This document shows positions 29,329-36,459 of a DNA stretch of 64,000 bases, one piece after another. The translations under genes were made by a program, and so were the position numbers. The notes beneath the pieces are model-generated. The model was not told the DNA's origin. It did not search any database and worked only from the letters and a program-made list of their open reading frames with translations. Within the stretch, counting starts at the first letter, position 1. Each line of letters starts with the position of its first letter. The stretch covers positions 1 to 64,000 of the forward strand of contig JADJAA010000003.1 of the NCBI GenBank assembly GCA_016704485.1, read 5' to 3'. The stretch comes from Flavobacteriales bacterium. Its GTDB lineage: Bacteria > Bacteroidota > Bacteroidia > Flavobacteriales_F > PHOS-HE28.

Positions 29329-29544
29329 ATGAAACACACATTACGCCTATCATTAGTTCTTGCCTTGGTAACCTTCGCGTTCGCGTCGGGTGCTTGGGCA
29401 CAGCCGATCGGTGGTCCTCCTCCTTGTTGGCCACCGCCTTGTATTCCGATCGATGGTGGACTTAGTGCACTTATTGCCGCTGGTGCATTATTGGGAGGTA
29501 AAAAAGCGCTTGAGCTTCGTAAGTCCCGCAACAAGGTTAGTTAA
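29329..29544 (+). CDS. PID-CTERM sorting-signal protein (short exosortase substrate)
   Basis: 71 residues. The N-terminal 21 residues are a signal peptide (LRLSLVLALVTFAFASGAWAQ). A short Pro/Gly/Cys-rich spacer (GGPPPCWPPPCI) follows, then PIDGGLSALIAAGALLGG and a basic tail KKALELRKSRNK. This is the PID-CTERM tripartite pattern: PIDGG motif, membrane helix, positively charged end. Almost nothing lies between signal and sorting domain, so the mature product would be tiny. The stop overlaps the xrtF start (TAATG), so it is co-translated with its probable sortase. The start was placed at the ATG at 29329 because upstream codons do not look coding. Confidence 0.85.
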   Translation: MKHTLRLSLVLALVTFAFASGAWAQPIGGPPPCWPPPCIPIDGGLSALIAAGALLGGKKALELRKSRNKVS

Positions 29545-30113
29545 TGTCCACACCTGTATCCGGGCCATTGGTGTCAGGAACGGTGTTCAAGGACCCCATT
29601 ATTCGTTTTCTGGGTGTTGCTGTGCTGCTCTATTTGGGCTGGTACGTTTTCTATGAGTTTTTTCTGCACCCTGCTGGTTGGTTCGATGCTGCCCTGATCG
29701 ATAGCTTGATCCATCTGTCCGGCTCAGGACTGGTGCTACTTGGGTATGAACTTATTCCCGAACCCATCAATGCTGAGAATATCAGAACGATCGGTGTTCA
29801 GGGCGGTCATCTGCTCTGGATCGGTGATGCCTGCAATGGGGCCGGTCTATTCGCCGTCTTCCTCATCTTCTTGGTCGCCTACCCTGGGCCTTGGAAACAT
29901 AAACTGTGGTTCGGAGCATTGGGCCTGGTAATTATTCACCTGATCAACGTGTTGCGCATTATGGCATTGTCCATTATCGTTACCATCAACTATGAACTTC
30001 TGAATTTCAATCACGACTATACCTTCTATGTGGTCGTTTACGGTTGTGTTTTCATCCTGTGGTACGTTTGGGTAAAACGTTTCGCACCGCTTAGCGAACT
30101 AAAGGCCAAGTGA
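29544..30113 (+). CDS. xrtF: Exosortase family protein XrtF
   Basis: 189 residues, an integral membrane cysteine transpeptidase of the exosortase/archaeosortase superfamily. The three catalytic residues are visible in order: Cys97 in GDACNGAG, Arg138 in INVLRIMAL, and His157 in FNHDYTFY. Several hydrophobic helices surround them. It would cleave a sorting signal at the outer face of the inner membrane and pass the protein on to another anchor. The protein downstream is the usual partner of XrtF, and the upstream gene supplies a candidate substrate. It lies next to a polysaccharide export cluster, as exosortases often do. Confidence 0.9.
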   Translation: MSTPVSGPLVSGTVFKDPIIRFLGVAVLLYLGWYVFYEFFLHPAGWFDAALIDSLIHLSGSGLVLLGYELIPEPINAENIRTIGVQGGHLLWIGDACNGAGLFAVFLIFLVAYPGPWKHKLWFGALGLVIIHLINVLRIMALSIIVTINYELLNFNHDYTFYVVVYGCVFILWYVWVKRFAPLSELKAK

Positions 30114-30126
30114 CCGATCGGTGATA

Positions 30127-30591
30127 ATGGCCGGACGAAGGTTCATCATATTCAGCATACTGGTCTGTGGGATCCTGCTTGGTGCAGCGCGTGAGTTCAT
30201 GTTCCTGAATTTGAACTACCAGATCGATTTCGTCGCGAACAACAGAGCAGACAATTATGCACATTCCTTGTTCCAGGGCTGGGTCGTTGGGGCAAAGTTG
30301 TCCACGCTTATTTTTCTGAAGTGGGGACTGGCTTTCGCTTTTGCGGGTTCCATGTGCATCTTAAGCATCCTCCTACTCCATCAATTGTTCGGTGATCACC
30401 GCTATGCAAAATTCACGGTTATCGGATTCATACTATGTGGAGTAGTAGCCACTATCTTTCATTTCCTATCATTAAAGGTCCCGGCGTTCGAAGGCGTTTC
30501 CATAAAACTGCTTCACCTGATCCAATACCCCGTTCTCCTTTTCTTTGTTTGGGCTGGTGCCGGATTGGTAAAACCCGGGATCTTCCGGTAA
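30127..30591 (+). CDS. Exosortase F system-associated protein
   Basis: 154 residues, about four to five membrane segments (FIIFSILVCGILLGAAREF, LIFLKWGLAFAFAGSMCILSILL, FTVIGFILCGVVATIFHFLSL, LIQYPVLLFFVWAGAGL). The REFMFLNLNYQID stretch after the first helix and its position directly after xrtF match the small flavobacterial protein always seen beside XrtF. Its role is unknown; it may help the sortase or act as a subunit. ATG at 30127 is preferred to the GTG at 30121. The gene ends immediately before the homopolymer tract, so its 3' end is trusted only as far as 30591. Confidence 0.82.
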   Translation: MAGRRFIIFSILVCGILLGAAREFMFLNLNYQIDFVANNRADNYAHSLFQGWVVGAKLSTLIFLKWGLAFAFAGSMCILSILLLHQLFGDHRYAKFTVIGFILCGVVATIFHFLSLKVPAFEGVSIKLLHLIQYPVLLFFVWAGAGLVKPGIFR

Positions 30592-30880
30592 AAACCCCAA
30601 GAAATGGGGGGGGGGCTCCCCCCCCCATTTGGGGCCCCTGTTGGGGGGGGGCGGGGTTCCCCCCCTTTTTTTTTAGGTTAAGTTTTTCTTCCCCTCCCGG
30701 GGGAGGGGGGGGGGGCGGGGGGGGGAGGGGAGGGGGGGGGGAAAAAGGGAAGGGGAGGCCGCCCCGGGTTGTTTTGGGTGTTTTTTGGTGGCCATCCCCC
30801 TAACTTTCCTTCCCCTACTAACCGTTCATTTTTTCCCATTCCCCCAGCCCCGGGGTGCGGTTTTTTTAAAAAAAAAAAAT
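30592..30880. other. Homopolymer-rich tract, probable sequence artefact
   Basis: About 290 bases made almost only of long G, C, T and A runs (many of 7-10 bases), unlike anything else in the window. No open frame or repeat unit makes sense in it. It ends in T7 followed by A12. Normal sequence resumes after about 30880. It looks like a poor-quality read end or a badly closed gap rather than biology. Confidence 0.75.
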
Positions 30881-30984
30881 GCCATAAGGTGCAGGTACAG
30901 TGGTCTGCAAGTTGGCACAGGTCCTAAAAAGGAGCCTTTCCTTTCAACAAGCCTCGGCTACGCCAGTTTTGCTTTTCAAGAGGC

Positions 30985-31706
30985 ATGTTCGAACTTGCAT
31001 ATTCGGAAATGCGCACTGCAAGTTTCCTTGGCGCTGATGGTGATAAGCTCCAGAACCTTGCAAAAAAGATCGAACATTCTCTTACGCCATTGGAAGAGAT
31101 CGAGCATAATCAATATTACCGATTACAGTTGGCTAATGCCATATCCGAACAAGGGGGTCTTTCAGTGCTGGATGTGGGTGGTGGATCAGGGCACCTCTCG
31201 CGTTTCATTCCTAATAATCCATATTGTTTGGCAGAGCCTGAAGTAAACGGAATCTCCGGCGAACATCTTCCTTTTGAGGACCGTTCATTTGACCTCGTAG
31301 TTTCGTGTCATGTTCTTGAACATATTCCAGCTGCAGGCCGTGATGCGTTCTTGTACAGTTTAATGAGCAAAGCGAAAAAGGCGCTGATCAATCCATTTCA
31401 TTCCAAGGAGTCTAGTGAACGATTGCGGTTATTGTCAAAGAGTGGAAAACGTATGGGCACAGGAACTCTGGAATGTGAAATGCCTAGAACGGAAGACGTT
31501 CTCGACTATGCAAAAAGGCGTGGACTTTCATGTAAAATGACGCCTAACGCCAATATTTCAACAACCTTTGCATTTATTTGGGGCGGCGTAAGGAAATCCT
31601 TGATAAATGGCATCGATTCAATCGATTCGTCAATACTAAAATGATGCACATGATGGATAGTGAAGCATTTCCTACGGCTTACTTAACTGTTCTGGAACGG
31701 AAATAG
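30985..31706 (+). pseudogene. Class I SAM-dependent methyltransferase, frameshifted near 3' end
   Basis: Methyltransferase domain of the Methyltransf_11 type: LDVGGGSGHLSRF is motif I, SGEHLPFEDRSFDLVVSCHVLEHIP is the SAM-binding strand plus HxLEH-like motif. The open frame ends at 31644 with a non-family tail; from about 31585 another frame gives KEILDKWHRFNRFVNTKMMH and then a plausible C-terminus ending at the TAG at 31704-31706. About 240 residues in total. Such proteins near glycan clusters often methylate sugars or lipids (inference). Its 5' side borders the poor-quality tract, so its true neighbour to the left is uncertain. Confidence 0.65.
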
Positions 31707-31888
31707 AACGCACACGGTTATCCCCAATTAATTTGACAGTGGAGCGTAGACGCTGTTGTACTTTTTTGCCAACATTTAGTCCCAATTACAATGTAACGGC
31801 CAAGGACAACCAATACGGCCTAACCTTTACATTTGAGGCTGGACAACTCGGTCATAATTCCAACTTAATTTTCACTAGTACTTCCACT

Positions 31889-33160
31889 ATGCAACGCGAC
31901 TCTGCAATATTTGAACTGATCGAACAGGAAAAATGGCGTCAAACGAAAGGACTTGAACTTATTGCCAGTGAGAATTATGTAAGCCAGCAGGTCATGGATG
32001 CCATGGGTTCCGTGTTGACCAATAAGTACGCCGAAGGACTTCCCGGAAAGCGGTATTACGGTGGTTGCGAGATAGTTGACAAGGTGGAGGAGCTTGCGAT
32101 CGAGCGTGTAAAGAAACTTTTCGGTGCTGTTTGGGCCAACGTTCAACCCCACAGCGGTGCACAGGCAAATGCCGCTGTAATGCTAGGTTGCTTGGAACCC
32201 GGTGATACCATTCTTGGTTTCGACCTTAGCCATGGCGGACACCTTACGCATGGTAGTCCTGTGAATTTCAGCGGGAAGCTTTACAAAGCCACTTTCTATG
32301 GAGTGGAAAGGGAGACCGGAACCGTGAATATGGATACCGTGGCAGAAATAGCACGCCGCGAAAGACCCAAGTTGTTGATCTGTGGTGCTAGTGCATACAG
32401 CAGGGATTGGGACTATGCGCGGTTCAGAGCAATTGCCGATGAGGTTGGCGCGCTGCTTCTTGCTGATGTGAGCCACCCTGCTGGATTGATCGCCACGAAG
32501 TTGCTGAACGACCCGTTGCCGCATTGTCACATTGTTACCACCACTACCCACAAGACGTTGCGCGGCCCACGAGGTGGGTTGATCATGATGGGCAAGAATT
32601 TCGATGACCCAAGGGGGCGTAAAACACCGAAAGGGGATATACGATCCATGGTATCCATACTGGACGGAGCAGTTTTCCCCGGCACGCAAGGCGGTCCATT
32701 GGAACACGTGATCGCGGCTAAGGCAGTGGCGTTCTTAGAAGCGTTGGATCCATCATTCATCACCTACCAGAAACAAGTGCTCGCCAACGCCAAGGTGATG
32801 GCTGAGTCTTTCATGACCTTGGGCTATGATGTAATAAGTGGTGGAACTGACAATCACTGCATGTTAGTGGACCTAAGGAACAAGAACATTACAGGCAAAG
32901 AAGCTGAACGTGTGTTAGGCCTTGTGGATATCACCGTTAACAAGAACATGGTGCCATTTGATACACAAAGTCCGTTCGTGACAAGTGGAATACGGATCGG
33001 CACTCCAGCGATTACGACACGGGGACTGAAGTCATCGGAATGCGCTCGGATCGTAGAACTTATTGATGCAACCATAGAGAAACGCGATGACACAGCAGAA
33101 CTTGATCGTATACGGGTCCAAGTTGGTGATATGATGAGCTTGTTGCCACTTTACAGCTAA
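31889..33160 (+). CDS. glyA: Serine hydroxymethyltransferase
   Basis: Interconverts serine plus tetrahydrofolate with glycine plus methylene-tetrahydrofolate, a PLP enzyme of one-carbon metabolism. 423 residues from the ATG at 31889, which is the usual Bacteroidota start (QRDSAIFELIEQE); the longer frame to 31733 is not homologous. Key segments: ELIASENYVS, NKYAEGLPGKRYYGG, NVQPHSGAQAN, DLSHGGHLTHG, DVSHPAGL, and TTTTHKTLRGPRGG with Lys222 forming the PLP Schiff base. The C-terminal domain VTSGIRIGTPAITTRG is complete. No special regulation is visible. Confidence 0.96.
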   Translation: MQRDSAIFELIEQEKWRQTKGLELIASENYVSQQVMDAMGSVLTNKYAEGLPGKRYYGGCEIVDKVEELAIERVKKLFGAVWANVQPHSGAQANAAVMLGCLEPGDTILGFDLSHGGHLTHGSPVNFSGKLYKATFYGVERETGTVNMDTVAEIARRERPKLLICGASAYSRDWDYARFRAIADEVGALLLADVSHPAGLIATKLLNDPLPHCHIVTTTTHKTLRGPRGGLIMMGKNFDDPRGRKTPKGDIRSMVSILDGAVFPGTQGGPLEHVIAAKAVAFLEALDPSFITYQKQVLANAKVMAESFMTLGYDVISGGTDNHCMLVDLRNKNITGKEAERVLGLVDITVNKNMVPFDTQSPFVTSGIRIGTPAITTRGLKSSECARIVELIDATIEKRDDTAELDRIRVQVGDMMSLLPLYS

Positions 33161-33195
33161 GTATTGATACAATTTTACTGATCGTTTAATTAAGG

Positions 33196-34098
33196 ATGCT
33201 GTTGACCCGGTGTCCTATCAACGTGAGATCCGCATCTAAATTCTTCTCAATTCGTTACGATCATAAACTCTTACTGATCGCATTTCTGCTTGCCGTACTA
33301 CCCCGAAACACGAGTGCCACAACGCCTTCGCACCCGGCCTCTAAAGGATCCTTCTTCGTGTACTGGGGATACAATCGTTCCATGTACAGTTGGAGCGATA
33401 TTCACTTTGATGGGAGCAACTATGACTTCACGTTACGGCATGTGCAAGCAAGTGACCGGCAGGTACCCTTCAGCGTGAAGGAATACTTCAACCCCAAGAA
33501 TATCTGGATACCACAATACAATTACCGGATCGGCTATTTCCTGAAGGACCGCTGGGCAATTTCACTAGGGCTGGACCATATGAAGTACGTGGTGGACCAA
33601 GGACAGACTGTTCGAATGGATGGTTCAGTGAGCCCAGATCGTTCAGCGCGTTATGGCTCTGACGTAGGACTATCCCGCGATGTTGTGATCGAACCTGAAC
33701 TGTTGACGTATGAGCATTCGGACGGATTGAATTTGCTCAGTGTGGACCTGGACCATTATGATCTGCTCTGGATGAGCAAGAACGAGCGTTACTACCTGCG
33801 TGCTTATGAGGGATTGCATGTTGGTCCGGTGATCCCAAGAACGGATGTGCGCTTATTCGGCGAGGGCATCAATAACCGGTTCAATATTGCCGGTTACGGG
33901 GTTGGGGCGCAGGTGGGGCTACACCTCACATTCCTGAAACACTTCTTTCTACGCAATACGCTGAAGGCAGGATGGATAGACCTGCCGAACGTGCTGACGA
34001 CCGGTAAAAGCGAAGACCATGCGGGACAGCATTTCTGGTTCGTGCAACATGCTGTGGTCCTAGGAGGTCAGTTCCGGATATGGAGCAAACACGAGTAA
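33196..34098 (+). CDS. Outer membrane beta-barrel protein, unknown function
   Basis: 300 residues. After a hydrophobic N-terminal segment (LLLIAFLLAVLP) the mature protein is rich in alternating aromatic/hydrophobic strands (GSFFVYWGYNRSMYSW, YNYRIGYFLKDRWAISLG, HFWFVQHAVVLGGQFRIW) and ends in an aromatic-bearing strand, as for small outer membrane barrels. Conserved in style with Bacteroidota proteins of unknown function. The gene starts 36 bases after glyA and is followed by a strong bidirectional terminator. I cannot assign a substrate. An ATG start nearer to the hydrophobic segment is not present, so the basic N-terminus is retained. Confidence 0.75.
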   Translation: MLLTRCPINVRSASKFFSIRYDHKLLLIAFLLAVLPRNTSATTPSHPASKGSFFVYWGYNRSMYSWSDIHFDGSNYDFTLRHVQASDRQVPFSVKEYFNPKNIWIPQYNYRIGYFLKDRWAISLGLDHMKYVVDQGQTVRMDGSVSPDRSARYGSDVGLSRDVVIEPELLTYEHSDGLNLLSVDLDHYDLLWMSKNERYYLRAYEGLHVGPVIPRTDVRLFGEGINNRFNIAGYGVGAQVGLHLTFLKHFFLRNTLKAGWIDLPNVLTTGKSEDHAGQHFWFVQHAVVLGGQFRIWSKHE

Positions 34099-34127
34099 CC
34101 ACCGTGTGCCGCAAACGGACTTGAACG

Positions 34128-34161
34128 AAAAAAGCCCTGCACATTGCTGTACAGGGCTTTT
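34128..34161. terminator. Bidirectional intrinsic terminator
   Basis: AAAGCCCTG (34131-34139) pairs with CAGGGCTTT (34152-34160) over a 12-base loop, with A-rich and T-rich flanks on the two sides, so it can stop transcription from both the outer membrane protein gene and the gene at 34181-34621. Confidence 0.85.
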
Positions 34162-34180
34162 GAATAATGGTCGTTCAGAA

Positions 34181-34621
34181 TTACTTCTTTGCGTGGCAAT
34201 CCGCAGAGCACTTGTGCCCTTCTTCGCCACACGCGTATGCATGCGCTTCGCCTTTGCACGCCTCTGTGCACACATGTGCTTTCATTGCACCGTGGTCATG
34301 TCCTGCTTCTGCGTGTCCATGTCCATCACCTGCTTCTGCTTTAGCATGGTCGCACTTTGCGCTTTTTGACTTTCCTGCACAGCAAGAAGCAGCTTTTGCT
34401 TCGCCCTTCGTAGCCTCCTTCGCTTCACCTTTCACCGCCTCAGTTGCTTCAACAGCACCTTCCTTTACGGTTTCAGTAGCTTCAACAGCACTTTCTTTAA
34501 CCGCATCGGCGGCCTGTTCGGTCTTTTCTGTCGCGTCTTTTACAGGCGTAGCAGGCTCAGTCTGAGCATTAGCAGCACCTAGGGATCCTAGCAACATAAC
34601 GAGGGTCAAGAACTTCTTCAT
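34181..34621 (-). CDS. Secreted protein with charged repeats and His/Cys-rich C-terminus
   Basis: 146 residues. Signal peptide MKKFLTLVMLLGSLGAANA. Residues about 25-75 are repeated charged heptads or decads (ATEKTEQAADAVKES, ATETVKEGAVEATEAVK) that would be helical, like LEA-type or surface linker repeats. The last 70 residues carry many His and Cys (CCAGKSKSAKCDHA, GHGHAEAGHDHGAMKAH, CTEACKG, GHKCSADCHAKK), which suggests binding of divalent metals such as copper, zinc or nickel. No family name recognised. It is probably periplasmic. No metal-responsive operator is evident upstream. Confidence 0.8.
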   Translation of the reverse strand: MKKFLTLVMLLGSLGAANAQTEPATPVKDATEKTEQAADAVKESAVEATETVKEGAVEATEAVKGEAKEATKGEAKAASCCAGKSKSAKCDHAKAEAGDGHGHAEAGHDHGAMKAHVCTEACKGEAHAYACGEEGHKCSADCHAKK

Positions 34622-34791
34622 TTGGTTTGGGTTGGTTTAAGATCTGGGCAAACACAAATACAGTGCCAAGAAAGGCTAACTCGCTCCATTCACACTACTG
34701 TAGTAGATCTCCATAGATCCTAGCACACATGTTCTGGTTATGGATCGACAGAATTCACATTTCCATGGCGCATTCGACCCATAGAGGCTGT

Positions 34792-36342
34792 TCAATGTTT
34801 CATGATCCGGACCTGGTGCATTCTCCCGTTCTCCAATACCCGCGCTACATATGTACCGGATGCATAGGTCGAAATGTCGATGATATTCGCAGAAAAGGAG
34901 AACGAGAGCGACCGACCTAGCATATCGAACATCTGGATATTGGCAGCGCTAAGAGGAACGTTTGATCTTATGAGAACCGACCCTGAAGTCGGATTCGGAT
35001 AAACGATCAGTTCGTCATTATTCAATTCGTCAACGCCTAAAGTGTTGCAATCAATAGCACCGTTCAAATAACCGGACCTGCTGGCAATGAACGACTTCAA
35101 GCCGAAGATCGTCCCTCCTCCTGGACCTCCACCCGTGGTGATATTACCCTCAATGTTCAGCGTGAATTGGGCCGTAGTGTATTGCTTGTTCGGGTCTGCC
35201 GCTACGTGATCCTGGATCAACGTCTTGAGCACATCGATCTTCGGATCCAGATAGCTACTGTTGAAATTCCCGAGAGCTGCGCAATACTGCACTTCGTAAT
35301 CATGATAAAGCCCCCCGTTATTGAAGATCTTTGATAGATGTGGGCGACCTGAAGCCACATAATTCGGTGCCAAATCCAATAAATTTCCAACTCCTTGAGC
35401 GCCGTAAGAACCAAACGCCTCATTCCCATCCCACTTGATCCAATTCCATTTGAACGTTGTGCTGTCGTGGTAGAGGTAATAGTTGCGAGCGGAGTTGATG
35501 TAGCTATCCAGATTGCTGAACATATTGTCCAGTGCCAACGAACGCAACATCGGGTTCCACTCCCACTGCTGTGGATATTGCGACTGGAGGTCGGCCGCGT
35601 TGGAATTGTTCAGTAGATCCAACAAGGCGAGCAGATCACTCCAGTCGTTCTCGGTCTCGTTCGTTTTCAACTCGTATTTCGCCGAATAATTGTTCTGATC
35701 AGTACCGTAATAGGCCATGTCGGCCGCATTACCGCTTCCACTAGGCCCTCCACCAAAATTATCTCCCGCCTTGAACAAATTGCCATTATTATCATCCACC
35801 CAACGGTCCAGGAAATTCTTGTCCACGGGTTCAACCATGTCATAGAATCCCCAGAAGGTTCCGTTCATGGATACGTTGGCGTATGAAACACGTGGTGCGA
35901 GAACACCTTGTTCGCGTGCATAGTCGAAAAAGACCTTTTCACGCATGAAGGTCGGGTCCTTGAAGCAGTTGTTGAAGTGTGCCTTGGTCATACCATGGTA
36001 TTTCTGGCCACTGATATTGTCATTGAAGTCGATCTTGAAACTCTTCTTATTTCCGGGATGCCCGTAGGTGCTATTCCCTTTTAGATCAACCTCAACGCTA
36101 GAATAGGTGTGGGATCCCGTAAGATCAGTGACGGTCACATCCGCCGTTAGTGTTTCGCCCACGTCGTTGGTGTAATGCGTGGTGAGGGTGTTCCAGAAAT
36201 CGGGATCCGCGAACGTCAAATTCACTGTAACCACTTGGTCCACACTGAAAAGACTATCGCTGGGTGCGGTCTGGGCGGAAACACCAGCAGTGATAAGAAC
36301 TGCCAAAGCAAAGTAAAAGATCGGATGGTTCGCATAGGTCAT
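34792..36342 (-). CDS. CotH kinase family protein with T9SS type A sorting domain
   Basis: 516 residues. Signal peptide (FALAVLITAGVSAQ), then the CotH domain: SSVEVDLKGNSTYG, KKSFKIDFND, MREKVFFDYAREQGVLAPRVSYANVSMNGTFWGFYDMVEPVD, and WIKWDGNEAFGSYG. CotH proteins are atypical kinases (spore coat CotH phosphorylates CotB/CotG; eukaryotic ones act in adhesion). The last 80 residues are a type A CTD (ELIVYPNPTSGSVLIRS, FDMLGRSL, GTYVARVLENGR), which directs secretion by the Por system and surface attachment. This is direct evidence of a Bacteroidota host. The acceptor is unknown. Confidence 0.92.
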   Translation of the reverse strand: MTYANHPIFYFALAVLITAGVSAQTAPSDSLFSVDQVVTVNLTFADPDFWNTLTTHYTNDVGETLTADVTVTDLTGSHTYSSVEVDLKGNSTYGHPGNKKSFKIDFNDNISGQKYHGMTKAHFNNCFKDPTFMREKVFFDYAREQGVLAPRVSYANVSMNGTFWGFYDMVEPVDKNFLDRWVDDNNGNLFKAGDNFGGGPSGSGNAADMAYYGTDQNNYSAKYELKTNETENDWSDLLALLDLLNNSNAADLQSQYPQQWEWNPMLRSLALDNMFSNLDSYINSARNYYLYHDSTTFKWNWIKWDGNEAFGSYGAQGVGNLLDLAPNYVASGRPHLSKIFNNGGLYHDYEVQYCAALGNFNSSYLDPKIDVLKTLIQDHVAADPNKQYTTAQFTLNIEGNITTGGGPGGGTIFGLKSFIASRSGYLNGAIDCNTLGVDELNNDELIVYPNPTSGSVLIRSNVPLSAANIQMFDMLGRSLSFSFSANIIDISTYASGTYVARVLENGRMHQVRIMKH

Positions 36343-36355
36343 CAGAATGGTAAAG

Positions 36356-36363
36356 CAAATGTA
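36356..36363 (-). promoter_or_regulatory. Candidate -7 box (TACATTTG) for cotH
   Basis: Exact TAnnTTTG match on the - strand, 13 bases before the cotH ATG. It would leave a very short leader. Confidence 0.35.
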
Positions 36364-36459
36364 AAAATCAGATCCAAGGATGGATAGGCTTGAACCCGGT
36401 GGTCGAAGTTATTGGACGACGACAACGCAGATATCCTTCGAACTACGATCTTCGCATCA

